Counted from the first letter of the stretch, positions 15,652 to 24,415 are shown. The stretch is 64,000 bases of DNA from Achromobacter agilis (GCF_900496965.1 NZ_UFQB01000001.1:310001-374000), one strand, 5' to 3'. Notes: a model not told the origin generated them from the sequence alone. Program-made: numbers and translations.

Positions 15652-15671
15652 AGATTGTTTGGGAAAAAAAC

Positions 15672-15977
15672 TCAGCCTTGCACGGGCGGGTAAGCCAACT
15701 CGGCGCTTTCGGTCAGGCCTTGGGCGCGGGCGGCTGCCAGCTCTTGCTGCACCTGGGCACGGGTCTTGTCGCCAGAGGCGGCAAAGATCGTCGCGGCGTA
15801 GCCTTCTTCGCCGGACACCAGCTCGCCATTCGCACGGGCGGCAGCCAGTTCTTGCTGCACCTGGGCGCGGGTGACCGTGCTTTCGGTGTTCAGGGCAGGC
15901 GGATAGTCCAGTTCGCCAGCTTGGGCGGCACCGATGAAGGAAGCGGACAGGATCAGGGCGGATACGAGGGTCTTCAT
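15672..15977 (-). CDS. DUF4148 domain-containing secreted protein (tandem copy B)
   Basis: 101 residues, the same length as copy A and identical over most of the signal peptide and first repeat. The differences cluster in the middle (VSGEEGYAATIFAASG) and at the end (ESAELAYPPVQG). The leader CTTATCTGGAGATTGACC before the ATG is shared with copy A almost base for base, so the duplication included the control region. Each copy keeps its own operator; here it is at 16023-16036, 46 bases upstream. Secretion is predicted from the signal peptide. Confidence 0.85.
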   Translation of the reverse strand: MKTLVSALILSASFIGAAQAGELDYPPALNTESTVTRAQVQQELAAARANGELVSGEEGYAATIFAASGDKTRAQVQQELAAARAQGLTESAELAYPPVQG

Positions 15978-16022
15978 GGTCAATCTCCAGATAAGGGTTC
16001 GTGTTGCTATTCAGATTAAACT

Positions 16023-16036
16023 ATCTACTTATAGGT
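16023..16036. promoter_or_regulatory. TetR-type operator upstream of DUF4148 copy B
   Basis: ATCTA-CTTA-TAGGT, matching the 5-4-5 pattern A(C/T)CTA-N4-TAG(A/G)T. The flanks extend the symmetry to TATCTAC / GTAGATA at 16022-16041. Confidence 0.6.
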
Positions 16037-16128
16037 AGATAACTAAGGAAATAAAAAAGCGGAACTACTGTATTTCTGGTTTCGGCGGCGGCGGTGTTTT
16101 GGGTTCGCTGCGTCGGTGGATGAATCTT

Positions 16129-16142
16129 ACCTACTACTAGAT
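16129..16142. promoter_or_regulatory. fourth TetR-type site, no gene attached
   Basis: ACCTA-CTAC-TAGAT fits the same pattern as the three sites at 15162, 15638 and 16023. No start codon of a credible gene follows on either strand, so it may be an extra upstream site for copy B or the leftover of a lost gene. Confidence 0.45.
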
Positions 16143-16209
16143 AGATGAACCAAGCGGTATTGTGAAACAAAATATTGCTGCCGCGTAGGCTGCCCGGTCC
16201 CGCCGATCT

Positions 16210-16945
16210 TCAAAAGCTGCCCAGCACCGGCGCATTGGCCCTCGCATCGACGCTTTCGCGCAGTTTTCCCAGGCGCGAACGGTTCATGGCGACGAGCGCC
16301 ACGATGGCCAGCGCCACCGACACGCCCCACACCCCGTTCGCTGCCGACAAGGTCGTGCCGCCCTACCGCGCTTGCGCGAGGTACAAGGCGTCGATCCGCC
16401 GGAACACCACCATGTTCATCAGATAGTTCACGCGCACCACGATGACGAGCGGCGCCATGGCGATGCCAATCGACGGCAGGCGGCGGCTGGCCGCGCCGCG
16501 CGCGATTTCGGCGAGGTCGAACGATTGCGACACGATGGCGCGCTCACGCACGAGCTCGTCGTCCGTTGCGCCGGCGCGCGTTTCGGGCCCATCGCCGTAT
16601 CCCTCGCCCGCGCAGCGCGCCACGGCCTCCTGGCGCGTCTGCCACCAGAGGCCGAGCCACCATCACGGCGCTCGCAATGATGCCCAGCCCCGGCGCGGCA
16701 GATGGCGTCGCGCCAAAAAACGGCTTGGGTATCGCGTTATGTATCGCGGGCGTACCCGGCAGCGCCGACATCGTGAACGTCGACGTGCCCAGCGCGATCG
16801 CCACGGGCATCAAGCGGCGCGGGATGTCCGCCGCGCGGAACAGCGTCTGGCCCATCGGCGCGAGCACGAAAAAGGCCACGGAAAGGCTCACGCCGCCATA
16901 CGTCACGATCGCGCCGCCCAGCCCCAGACCCAGGCCGCCGCTCAT
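16210..16945 (-). pseudogene. GntP-family permease remnant
   Basis: Internal part of a GntP/citrate-type permease. It reads AIVTYGGVSLSVAFFVLAP, GTSTFTMSALPGTPAIHNAI and APGLGIIASAVM from 16945. A frameshift near 16660 moves the reading into LWWQTRQEAVARCAGEGYGD and APLVIVVRVNYLMNMVVF, a TAG follows YLAQAR near 16363, and the same frame goes on to WGVSVALAIVALVAMNRS before stopping at 16210. The first 100 or so and last 180 or so residues expected for the family (about 450) are absent. Two disabling changes plus two missing ends mean it is dead. Confidence 0.8.
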
Positions 16946-17157
16946 TGCAGCATCCCATCGAGCAACGCGTCGAGATCGAGCGAGGAACTCTCCCCCAGCG
17001 CACTGCCGCGCTCGTCCAGGAACACCTGCGCCGCGCGGCGCCCTTCGTCGCGCAGCATCTCCAGGAAATGCTACTCGGCGTTGAGCTTGGACGAATATCC
17101 CACGAGGTCATCATCGGACTCGCGATGCGATGCAGGCGCATCGTGGCCCGGTGCGCG
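16942..17157 (-). pseudogene. patatin-like phospholipase C-terminal remnant
   Basis: About 70 codons that read TMRLHRI, then after two extra bases ESDDDLVGYSSKLNAE, then a TAG, then HFLEMLRDEGRRAAQVFLDE and a natural end at LLDGMLQ. I recognise this as the C-terminal tail of patatin-like proteins of Burkholderiales. The catalytic part is gone. Its stop overlaps the first ATG of the permease remnant (ATGA), so the two decayed together, and they may once have been an operon. The assignment rests on memory of the tail. Confidence 0.6.
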
Positions 17158-17178
17158 TCGCTGTCATCTCCCGGCGAG

Positions 17179-17205
17179 ACAAAGCCCCGGAGCTCGGGGC
17201 TTTGT
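17179..17205. terminator. hairpin at the end of the polysaccharide cluster
   Basis: ACAAAGCCCCG / CGGGGCTTTGT with a short GC centre, 10 bases after the stop of the GT4 gene. The stem carries its own A and T tracts, so it could work in both directions. Confidence 0.6.
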
Positions 17206-17214
17206 TCCAGGCGC

Positions 17215-18279
17215 CTATTCAGGCCGCTCGTTTCTTTCGTCAGGCAGCAACTGGCTCCAGAAGGCGCCGGGCGTCCGTATCTCCAGCGGGCGTTCCGGCG
17301 CGCCCAGGAAGCGCTTGACCGCGCGTGCAATCGATACCGGCGACGCAGCGTCGAACGTCTGAGCTGGCGTGCAAACGTCGCGTACGTAATCGAGCTCGGG
17401 CGCCAGTATCGGCAACCCGGCATGCGTGGCCTCGATCAGTGGCAGGCCGAACGATTCGGCGGACGACGGGAAGACTATCGCCTTCGATTTGCCGTAAAGC
17501 GCCAGCACGTCTTCGTGCGACATCTGGCCCAGGTCCGTGATGCGCAGGTCCAGCTGCGCGGCCGACTGCGCGATTTCCGTGCGCAGCTCGCCGTCCCGGG
17601 CGCTCAAGGTCAAGGCCAGCGACGGACGCAGGCCTTCTTCCGCCAACAGCCGCCAGGCTTCGACCAGCGTCCGATGATTCTTGTGCGGCACGCCGTCGGC
17701 AACGTACACGAAGTCCCATTCGGCGGATTCCGGCACGGACACCGGCCCCGTCGCCAGGCCGGCGAGGAATGGCAGCACGCGGACCGCCGGCGCGCCGTCC
17801 GGCCGCCCGCCCAGCCAGCGGATGAGGTCCCGCGCCATCGACGGCGTCTGAACGATGTACTCCGAGACGCGCTGCCGGCACAGCCTGCCGATGTGGCGTT
17901 CGATTTCCTGCCGCACGGCTGTCGGGCGCAACGACAGCAGCGAGGCCGGGCCTTCACTGAGGTACAAGCGGTTCTGCAGGAACACCACGATGCGGCCCCG
18001 GTTGCGCAGCAGCGGAGGCAGGCCATGGAAGCAGAAAATGGTATTGCCCGGCTTACCCGACCGGCTGAGCTCCCACCCGGCCTTCATCCGGGACCGGATG
18101 GAAGGTTCGACCCAACGCACCCTTGCCCCGGCGGGAACCGACAACAGCGACTTCGCCCGGATATCGAGATAGGCGAGCAGCGGTTTGTCATCGGGCCACT
18201 CGGCCAACAACGCGCGCAATAGGACCACGCCTCCGCCCGTATGCACGTTAGGCGCGTAAAGAATCATGCTGGCGGTCAC
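17215..18279 (-). CDS. glycosyltransferase family 4 protein
   Basis: 354 residues with a GT-B layout: N-terminal half MILYAPNVHTGGGVVLLRAL (glycine-rich acceptor loop) and C-terminal half with ADGVPHKNHRTLVEAW and SSAESFGLPLIEATHAGLPI, where the ESFGLPLIEA segment carries the E-x7-E nucleotide-sugar site of GT4 enzymes. It is the last gene of the minus-strand polysaccharide cluster, 53 bases after the GT2 gene, and a hairpin follows. It probably adds one sugar to a lipid-linked oligosaccharide on the cytoplasmic face. Donor and acceptor cannot be told. Confidence 0.88.
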   Translation of the reverse strand: MTASMILYAPNVHTGGGVVLLRALLAEWPDDKPLLAYLDIRAKSLLSVPAGARVRWVEPSIRSRMKAGWELSRSGKPGNTIFCFHGLPPLLRNRGRIVVFLQNRLYLSEGPASLLSLRPTAVRQEIERHIGRLCRQRVSEYIVQTPSMARDLIRWLGGRPDGAPAVRVLPFLAGLATGPVSVPESAEWDFVYVADGVPHKNHRTLVEAWRLLAEEGLRPSLALTLSARDGELRTEIAQSAAQLDLRITDLGQMSHEDVLALYGKSKAIVFPSSAESFGLPLIEATHAGLPILAPELDYVRDVCTPAQTFDAASPVSIARAVKRFLGAPERPLEIRTPGAFWSQLLPDERNERPE

Positions 18280-18332
18280 TACTCAATTCTCCAATTGCGG
18301 CATTTCGCTCGCCGCCCGCGCGCATCCTCGTG

Positions 18333-19544
18333 TCACTTCGACCGGCCATTCACCGCATCTGCCCAGTTCCAATGCCGGCTTTGCATGTGCGCCTCGAGTA
18401 CGGGCGGCGCCAGGTCCACCCTGTCGATTCCGCCCTTGAACTCCCTTCCGCCGGCTACCGTCGGCTTCATGGCGCGACGCAGGAGTTTAACCAAACGCTG
18501 CCTGCGATACTGGCCCCTCTCCGCCGCGACCTTCTTCAGGAAAGCCCCTTCGTCCATGCCGACGATACCGGCGGCCCTGGGCACGGCTTCCGCGATCTCG
18601 TTTGCATAATCCTTGTGCAGCACTTCGCACACGGCGATCAATCGGGCAAAGTTGAAGCGCTGGAGATTCTCGGGCGCAATCTTGACGATGGTTTCGAGGG
18701 CCGCATGCGCCCACACCGTCTCCACGGAAAAGAACCGGGGCACACCATCGCTCCAGCCGGCGGTTTCGAACGCCTTGGTCTGGTCTTCCTGGCCCAGCTT
18801 TCCCTTATGCTGGTTCATCGCGCTACGGCCGGTATTGCTGCCTCCGGACGCGCCAGGAATCGTCAGCGGGTAATCGATCTCCACGAAGCGCTCGGTGCAG
18901 AGCGCCAGGCCTATCGCTCCCGAAACGTCCGGGCTCGACCCATGGAAATAGGCGCCGGTCAGCTGCTTCGCTTTCTCCAGCACGCTCCGCCGCACCACGC
19001 CGTGATAGATCTTCGGCAAGCCGTCGGTTCCCTGGGCCGCGTTCGACAACGCCTGGGTCAGGCTGTCCGGCGACTGGCGGTAGTTCACTGGGCCGATCCG
19101 GCTCGGCAAATACAGGCGGCCGGCATGCCCCGCGCCAAAATGCCGTGACCGGAAATCCGGCCACACATAATTGGACATCACCGTCGGCGCAATCACATCG
19201 ATCTGGTTCGCCTGGGCCCATTCCGCCGCCAGGATCAGGTCCGCCGTGATGGTGTCGTCGTCGCCGATCAAACAGACGAAGGCGCCGGTCGCGGCCCCGA
19301 TGGCGTTATTGTGATTGCCCGTCATGTCCAGGCGCTCGGTGGGACGCAGGTATTTGAGGCGCGGGTCCGCGCAAGGCGCGCTCTCTCCCTGCCTGACCAG
19401 CGCTTCGAGTTCCCCGTCAGTGCTGGTATCGCTGACCACCAACTCCAATTTCTGGCTGTTTATTGCAAGGATAGATTTGATCGCATGAATCGCGTACTTT
19501 GCGCGGTTATGCGTAGGAATTGCGATCGAGAGCAGAGTTTCCAT
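18333..19544 (-). CDS. glycosyltransferase family 2 protein
   Basis: 403 residues. A GT-A domain starts SIAIPTHNRAKYAIHAIKSI; the metal-binding aspartates are in LIGDDDTIT (95-97). The long C-terminal half (from about residue 250) has no motif I recognise; it holds a helix-rich stretch and an Arg/Lys-rich region (QYRRQRLVKLLRRAM) that may touch the inner membrane. It lies 11 bases after the O-antigen ligase gene in the same operon. An inverting or retaining sugar transfer in repeat-unit assembly is inferred from the family and neighbours. Confidence 0.88.
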   Translation of the reverse strand: METLLSIAIPTHNRAKYAIHAIKSILAINSQKLELVVSDTSTDGELEALVRQGESAPCADPRLKYLRPTERLDMTGNHNNAIGAATGAFVCLIGDDDTITADLILAAEWAQANQIDVIAPTVMSNYVWPDFRSRHFGAGHAGRLYLPSRIGPVNYRQSPDSLTQALSNAAQGTDGLPKIYHGVVRRSVLEKAKQLTGAYFHGSSPDVSGAIGLALCTERFVEIDYPLTIPGASGGSNTGRSAMNQHKGKLGQEDQTKAFETAGWSDGVPRFFSVETVWAHAALETIVKIAPENLQRFNFARLIAVCEVLHKDYANEIAEAVPRAAGIVGMDEGAFLKKVAAERGQYRRQRLVKLLRRAMKPTVAGGREFKGGIDRVDLAPPVLEAHMQSRHWNWADAVNGRSK

Positions 19545-19555
19545 TTTTTGGATAA

Positions 19556-20749
19556 TTATTTCGCCATTATTGAAGTATCAGCCGAAACCGGCAGAGAAGT
19601 CTGCTTCAAGGCCAGAATCAACATATACGCAAGCAACACTTCGAACGCCGCCGAACCCACCAGGGGTTCGAACAATCCGAACACCTGCAATACGACGAAC
19701 GCCACGCGCAAGTACCGGAACCACGGGGCAGTCTGCTCCGCCCGGCGCAGGCGAACGTAGATTTCCCTCAAGTACAGCACATACAGGAACGTGCCGAACA
19801 AACCGTAGTTCAGCAGCATCTGGATAATGGAATTGTGCGCACCCCATACATTCTCGATGCCCGGATTGAGTTCCACGAACGTCCGGAAGGTGTTCGGGCC
19901 GATGCCAAACAGGGGATGCTGAATCCATAGATCGAAACCGAACGACCAGAGCAGCAGTCGGTTGATGATCGAAAGCACCTCGCCCTGATAGGGCCCCGCC
20001 AACGCAACGATCGAATGCTGGTGGTCGCTGGAAACCAGAAACGTTGCCGCAAAGAACAGGAGCAGGGGCCCCAGCCAGACCAGCCACAGCAACCGCCACT
20101 TCTCCATCTGCAATGCAGCGATGAACAGCAGGAACATGAGCGCGCCGCCGCGCGACATGGTGCAAAAAATGGCGACGGCAAACAAGCAGGCCAACGCCCG
20201 TTGTTTTGCCAGCGCCAGGGCAAACAGGAAGATCAGGAAGGCCGCCAGATAATTCGAACGCCCCAGGGGGGTCTCGATGAGCAGCTTCTGCTCATAGTAG
20301 CCCCCCGGGCTCATCACGGCAACGACGAACAGGATGATCGCCGCCACCGCCAGCACAATGCCTCCGGCCAGCATCATCCCGGCGGCGCGTTCCACGGTAA
20401 TGTAGCGGTAGAACTGCGCGTAGACCATCAATATGCAGATCGCATACAGCAGCGGCAGCGTGCCTGCCGCCGCGCGCAGGAAACCCCCTTCGGGCGTCAG
20501 CAGCAGGCCCAGCAAACCGAAGAACAGGGTGCCGACCAGCAGCAGGACCGAAGACGGTATGACTATCCGCTCGAGCGCCATGCACAGCACCAGCATGGGA
20601 AAGACGATGAACATCCCCATCGGGACCGTCATGGTGCTTTCGCCGATCGGCACCTGCAGATCGCCGACGAACAGAAGGAAGAACGGCAGCAGGATCAGGA
20701 AGACCCCGGCCTGCGCGTCGTATCGGGATGACAGTGCGTCTTGGTTCAC
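19556..20749 (-). CDS. O-antigen ligase / polymerase family membrane protein
   Basis: 397 residues with about 10-12 hydrophobic helices and a large periplasmic loop near residues 240-300 holding IQHPLFGIGPNTFRTFVE and GAHNSIIQMLLNYGLFG, the Wzy_C motif region of O-antigen ligases and polymerases. It therefore either ligates the glycan to lipid A-core or polymerises repeat units; sequence does not decide between WaaL and Wzy. The GTG start at 20749 overlaps the flippase stop (GTGA), which shows coupling and rules out the longer open frame. No second candidate polymerase is in the cluster. Confidence 0.85.
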   Translation of the reverse strand: MNQDALSSRYDAQAGVFLILLPFFLLFVGDLQVPIGESTMTVPMGMFIVFPMLVLCMALERIVIPSSVLLLVGTLFFGLLGLLLTPEGGFLRAAAGTLPLLYAICILMVYAQFYRYITVERAAGMMLAGGIVLAVAAIILFVVAVMSPGGYYEQKLLIETPLGRSNYLAAFLIFLFALALAKQRALACLFAVAIFCTMSRGGALMFLLFIAALQMEKWRLLWLVWLGPLLLFFAATFLVSSDHQHSIVALAGPYQGEVLSIINRLLLWSFGFDLWIQHPLFGIGPNTFRTFVELNPGIENVWGAHNSIIQMLLNYGLFGTFLYVLYLREIYVRLRRAEQTAPWFRYLRVAFVVLQVFGLFEPLVGSAAFEVLLAYMLILALKQTSLPVSADTSIMAK

Positions 20750-22191
20750 GTACGCACCTCCGGGCGCCCCCGAAAACCCGTCAGGTAGGCCATCAGAAGA
20801 ACTAGGGCCACGACGCACAGCAGCCATAGCGCGCGCGTCGCCAGGCCGGGAACGGCCACCCCCGCGAACCCCAGCGCGGCGAACAGGGTGATCAAGAGCA
20901 GATTCCAGCCAGATCCGGAGAACATCGATCGGTTCAGGGCAATCTTCGCTCCCCAGAACATAAGGACCGCATCGATCGCCACGCGCAGGAACCATGCGAT
21001 CGCGGCGCCCGTCAAGCCATAGTGGCGCGACAGGACAACCAGCGCGATCACGAACAACGGCGCCTCGAGCACATGAATGACGGCGGTCAGGTGCGAGCGC
21101 CCCGCCCCCTGGATTACCGTAAAGGGAATCTGGGCAATGCAGGTAATGAACATACCCGCCGAGAATATCTGCAGCAGCACATAGCTTTGCGAGGCAAACG
21201 CCTCGCCCACCCACAATACGAGGAGTTCTTTCGAAAACAGCGCAATCGCGGCCGTGACGGGCAACAATGCGAGAAATATCCAGACGACCGCTTTCCTGAT
21301 CAGCACAATCGCGGCCTCATCCCGCCGCGCTATCTGCTCGGCCAAGGTCGGAAACAGCACGGCCGTCAGCGCGTTCGGCAGGATCGACAGCTTCGTGATC
21401 AGTTCCTGGGGCGTGACGTAATAGGCGACGGCCGCGGACGAAAGCACCGATCCGACGATGAAACGGTCCGCATAGCTCATCAGCGGGCTCACGACATTGC
21501 TGACTGTCATCCAGCCACCCGAACTGCAGAGCGGCGCGATCAGCGTCTTGTCGAAATGGAGCCTGCCTGCGTCGTCAGGCAATATCCGTTTGGCATACCA
21601 CGCATGGAGGACGCAGGTCACCACGCGTCCGCCCGCAAGCACGGCGGTAATCACATCCAGCCGTGCCACCCCGTAAAGCACGACGGCCAGCGGTCCGAGG
21701 AACGTCAGGAGTCCCATGGGCACGCGGATGATATTGACGATCGCAAACGCGTGCCGGGCTTCGAGCACGCCGCGGAAGCCGGACGTGAGCACGACGGCGG
21801 GCATGGCAAGGGCCATGATCCAGATCGCGTTGAGTGCCTCCTGGCGATCCGGAATGGACTGGATGAACCCGAGGCCCCAGGGGCCCAGCGCGGCCATGAG
21901 CACGCCCGCGACGATCCCGAATATCGCGATCACCACCGTGGCGGTCGTAACCAATGCGCCGATCCGATGGCGCTCCTTGCCCGCGAGCATGACCGCCAGC
22001 TGCTGGGTCAGCGCGCGCCCCAACCCGAGGTCAAACAGGCTCAGATAACTGACGACGGCCCAGATCAGCGTCAAAAGACCGAATCGAGCATCACCCAACT
22101 CTTTGATCAGCACGGGAATGCTGAATACCGCCACGAACAGCGGAAGCCCGAGGCCGATCAAGTTGTAGAGGGAATGTCTGATTAATTTCAC
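20746..22191 (-). CDS. oligosaccharide flippase (Wzx-like, MOP superfamily)
   Basis: 481 residues with 12-14 membrane helices. It starts MKLIRHSLYNLIGLGLPLFV and has the polysaccharide transporter signature near LTLIWAVVSYLSLFDLGLGR and charged residues in YADRFIVGSVLSSAAVAYYV. It would move undecaprenyl-linked repeat units across the inner membrane. The base composition is visibly less GC-rich than the flanking housekeeping genes, as is common for surface polysaccharide loci. It follows the Wzz-like gene after a 287-base gap and overlaps the ligase gene by four bases. Confidence 0.87.
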   Translation of the reverse strand: MKLIRHSLYNLIGLGLPLFVAVFSIPVLIKELGDARFGLLTLIWAVVSYLSLFDLGLGRALTQQLAVMLAGKERHRIGALVTTATVVIAIFGIVAGVLMAALGPWGLGFIQSIPDRQEALNAIWIMALAMPAVVLTSGFRGVLEARHAFAIVNIIRVPMGLLTFLGPLAVVLYGVARLDVITAVLAGGRVVTCVLHAWYAKRILPDDAGRLHFDKTLIAPLCSSGGWMTVSNVVSPLMSYADRFIVGSVLSSAAVAYYVTPQELITKLSILPNALTAVLFPTLAEQIARRDEAAIVLIRKAVVWIFLALLPVTAAIALFSKELLVLWVGEAFASQSYVLLQIFSAGMFITCIAQIPFTVIQGAGRSHLTAVIHVLEAPLFVIALVVLSRHYGLTGAAIAWFLRVAIDAVLMFWGAKIALNRSMFSGSGWNLLLITLFAALGFAGVAVPGLATRALWLLCVVALVLLMAYLTGFRGRPEVRT

Positions 22192-22478
22192 GAGCCAACC
22201 AGGGCAGATTTAATTACACGCAATATGTCAAGAAAATACGTGCCACTTCTTTTTCATCGACATCGACAAACAAAACGAACTGCTGCCCGGCAATGGCTCG
22301 GCAGTTGCCTGCTTACGCTCATTGCAGCGGCTGGAAATCAGAAGGGGAGGCCTATGCCTTCCCCTGTACAGCCAAAACACGTTAATGACGCCAGCCGTCC
22401 ATTCGCGGATTCCCTGCATTTTTGGCCTGAACCGCAATGGCCAGCCGCCTTTCCCGAACCGAGTTGCCGCGGCCGGAA
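22192..22478. other. 287-base gap inside the polysaccharide cluster
   Basis: No gene seen. It contains an imperfect stem (AGGGGAAGGC with GGCCTCCCCT on the minus strand) followed by TTCT, and several AT-rich patches. A separate promoter for the flippase operon, or partial termination after the Wzz-like gene, is possible. Confidence 0.35.
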
Positions 22479-23390
22479 TCAACGCATTCGGTCCAGCCGG
22501 GTAGTCCTGCGAAAAACCGAAAAAATGAATCCACAGATAAAACCGATAACCAAACCTCCGGCCAGGAAAAATTTGAGTTTCGGCGATACCGGCCGATCGG
22601 TTATGTCCACCGCGGAAACAACCGTGGGATACAGGTTTGTGGGAAACAAACGACGATCAAGGTCGCGCTGCACCTTGCGCAGCGACTCGATCAATGCGGC
22701 GTTATTCTGGACCTGGGCGGTAAGCACCGACGCCGACAGCAGTTGCGCGTCTTGCGGCTGTTGCAGCACCTTGGCGTACTCTTTGGTCAAGCGCTCGTAG
22801 CTCGATTCCGCCACCGCAAGTTCGCTCTTGTTTTTCTCGAGTGCGGCGGTCAGATCCGCCTTCAGCGCTCCGGGAACATTATTGTGCGCGGCCAGCAGTT
22901 CCTGCGTGAAGGCAGCAGCATACTTCTTCAACTGCTCCGGCGAATATCCGAGAAAATCGATTTTGAGAAAATCGGTGCCGGGCACGTCGGCCGGCTTCAA
23001 GGAACTGCGGAATAACCTGACCTCCGGCGGTTCGGCCTCGCCGGCGCCTACCTCCGTGTATCCCGTCGACCGGATCACCGAATCGACAAATTCCTTGCTA
23101 CGCACCCGATAACCCGTCTGTCCGACCCCTTCGATGAGCGTGCTGTCGCGTTCCGTGCCTGCCGAAACCTTGCCCACCTGCACCAGCAGGCTGGCCTGCC
23201 ATTTCGGCGTGGCGAAAAAATAGGCTCCTACGCCACAGGCGCCGCCCAGCACTGCCGCCACAGCCAGTATTTTCCAATTACGAAACAGGTTCCCGATAAA
23301 TTCCATCGGGAATATTTCTTCCGACTTCCCTGCCGACGCGGCAGCACCATTGCCCGTCGTGACATTTCGGGAGTAATTCTCATCCTGCAT
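22479..23390 (-). CDS. Wzz/GNVR-type chain-length determinant protein
   Basis: 303 residues with the polysaccharide co-polymerase layout: an N-terminal cytoplasmic tail, a membrane helix at about 41-59, a long periplasmic coiled-coil region (AALEKNKSELAVAESSYERL and on), a PVSPK motif near 265 and a second membrane helix near 276-294. It has no tyrosine-kinase domain. It sets the length of the glycan polymer. AGGA lies eight bases before the ATG at 23390. It is the first gene of the minus-strand cluster, behind a 509-base AT-rich gap. Confidence 0.87.
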   Translation of the reverse strand: MQDENYSRNVTTGNGAAASAGKSEEIFPMEFIGNLFRNWKILAVAAVLGGACGVGAYFFATPKWQASLLVQVGKVSAGTERDSTLIEGVGQTGYRVRSKEFVDSVIRSTGYTEVGAGEAEPPEVRLFRSSLKPADVPGTDFLKIDFLGYSPEQLKKYAAAFTQELLAAHNNVPGALKADLTAALEKNKSELAVAESSYERLTKEYAKVLQQPQDAQLLSASVLTAQVQNNAALIESLRKVQRDLDRRLFPTNLYPTVVSAVDITDRPVSPKLKFFLAGGLVIGFICGFIFSVFRRTTRLDRMR

Positions 23391-23899
23391 AGATATCCTT
23401 TGCTTGGCGACGTTCCTGCGCCTATCGGCGGCAGGCTGGTGCTGTCACTTTCCCGCAACACTCTCATTTGGCCGATGAAAAGCGTAGCAGTGGGGTAACC
23501 AGCCGGCAAGTAACGTTTAGATTGTTTGGTTAAACAGAAAGCATGCAAGGAAACCACCTCGGCGTTACAGCGGCACTGTAAAAATGTGCGCCAACATAAG
23601 AAGGCTCGCCGATCTCCCGCTTTCAGGGCCGTTCCAGCGTGTCAGAAATAAATGCACACAGCAGGGAAACATTTGTAATTTTAATATATTACACGGCCCG
23701 CAACCGTGTCTCCACGAGGAAACGCCGGGATCTGGAATTCATTGCCGATGGGTAGCCGGCCCTCAGAGCCGGGGCAGTGCCGCGGGACTTCCCGCACGCC
23801 GACGGGTCAGCGGGGAATCGGGCTTTGCGTTGGATGGATGGAGAGGGGATGCGGGCGGCCGCCATGCCGTGAACGGCCGCCTTGCACTGAACGCCTGCC
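23391..23899. other. 509-base intergenic region between ssb and the polysaccharide cluster
   Basis: No credible gene. The right side of the polysaccharide promoter region is AT-rich for this genome (23500-23560 and a TTTTAATATATTAC patch near 23685). The minus strand has TTGCAT with an AT-rich stretch after it near 23520, a possible promoter for the Wzz-like gene, weakly supported. Open frames on the plus strand lack codon bias. Confidence 0.4.
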
Positions 23900-24415
23900 T
23901 TAGAACGGAATATCGTCGTCCATATCGGCCAGGTTGGCGCCGCTGCTGGCCGGGGCCGCCGCGGGAGCCGGACGCTGCTGCGGAGCCGGGCGCTGCGCCG
24001 GGGCGCGTTGCTGGCGCGCGGGCGCGTCGTCGTAGCCGCCACCGCCACCGTAGCTGGCGCCACCACCGCCGCCGTCTTCGCGGCCGCCCAGCATCTGCAT
24101 CTGGTCGGCGACGATTTCGGTGCTGTAGCGGTCAGCGCCGGTGTCCTTGTCTTGCCACTTGCGCGTCTTGAGGCGGCCTTCGATGTAGACCGAACGGCCC
24201 TTCTTCAGGTATTCGCCGGCGATTTCAGCCAGGCGGTTGTACATGACGACGCGGTGCCATTCCGTTTCTTCGCGGCGTTCGCCGGAAGCCTTGTCTTTCC
24301 AGGTGGAGGTGGTGGCAATGGACATATTGCAGATTGCCGCCCCGTCGGGGCTGTAGCGGACTTCCGGGTCGCGCCCCAGATTGCCCACGAGTATGACTTT
24401 GTTAACCGATGCCAT
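23900..24415 (-). CDS. ssb: single-stranded DNA-binding protein
   Basis: 171 residues. An OB fold fills the first 110 ([20 protein letters not shown], later [19 protein letters not shown] and [13 protein letters not shown]), then a Gly/Pro/Gln/Ala-rich flexible linker, then the acidic tip DMDDDIPF, which docks partner proteins. It protects single-stranded DNA in replication, repair and recombination. The ATG at 24415 gives the standard MASVNK start; the longer open frame upstream is not conserved. It is one gene away from uvrA, across an MFS gene on the same strand. Confidence 0.96.
   Translation of the reverse strand: MASVNKVILVGNLGRDPEVRYSPDGAAICNMSIATTSTWKDKASGERREETEWHRVVMYNRLAEIAGEYLKKGRSVYIEGRLKTRKWQDKDTGADRYSTEIVADQMQMLGGREDGGGGGASYGGGGGYDDAPARQQRAPAQRPAPQQRPAPAAAPASSGANLADMDDDIPF

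Noticed and set aside
16945-17423. A 228-residue minus-strand gene between GntP remnant and GT4
   Set aside because: It is out of frame with both the patatin remnant and the GT4 gene.
22228-23015. Plus-strand frames in the Wzz-like region
   Set aside because: Antisense to a gene with a clear Wzz layout; no start signals.
23584-24171. 195-residue plus-strand frame over the ssb 3' end
   Set aside because: It runs antisense into ssb, lacks a ribosome site and has no family likeness.
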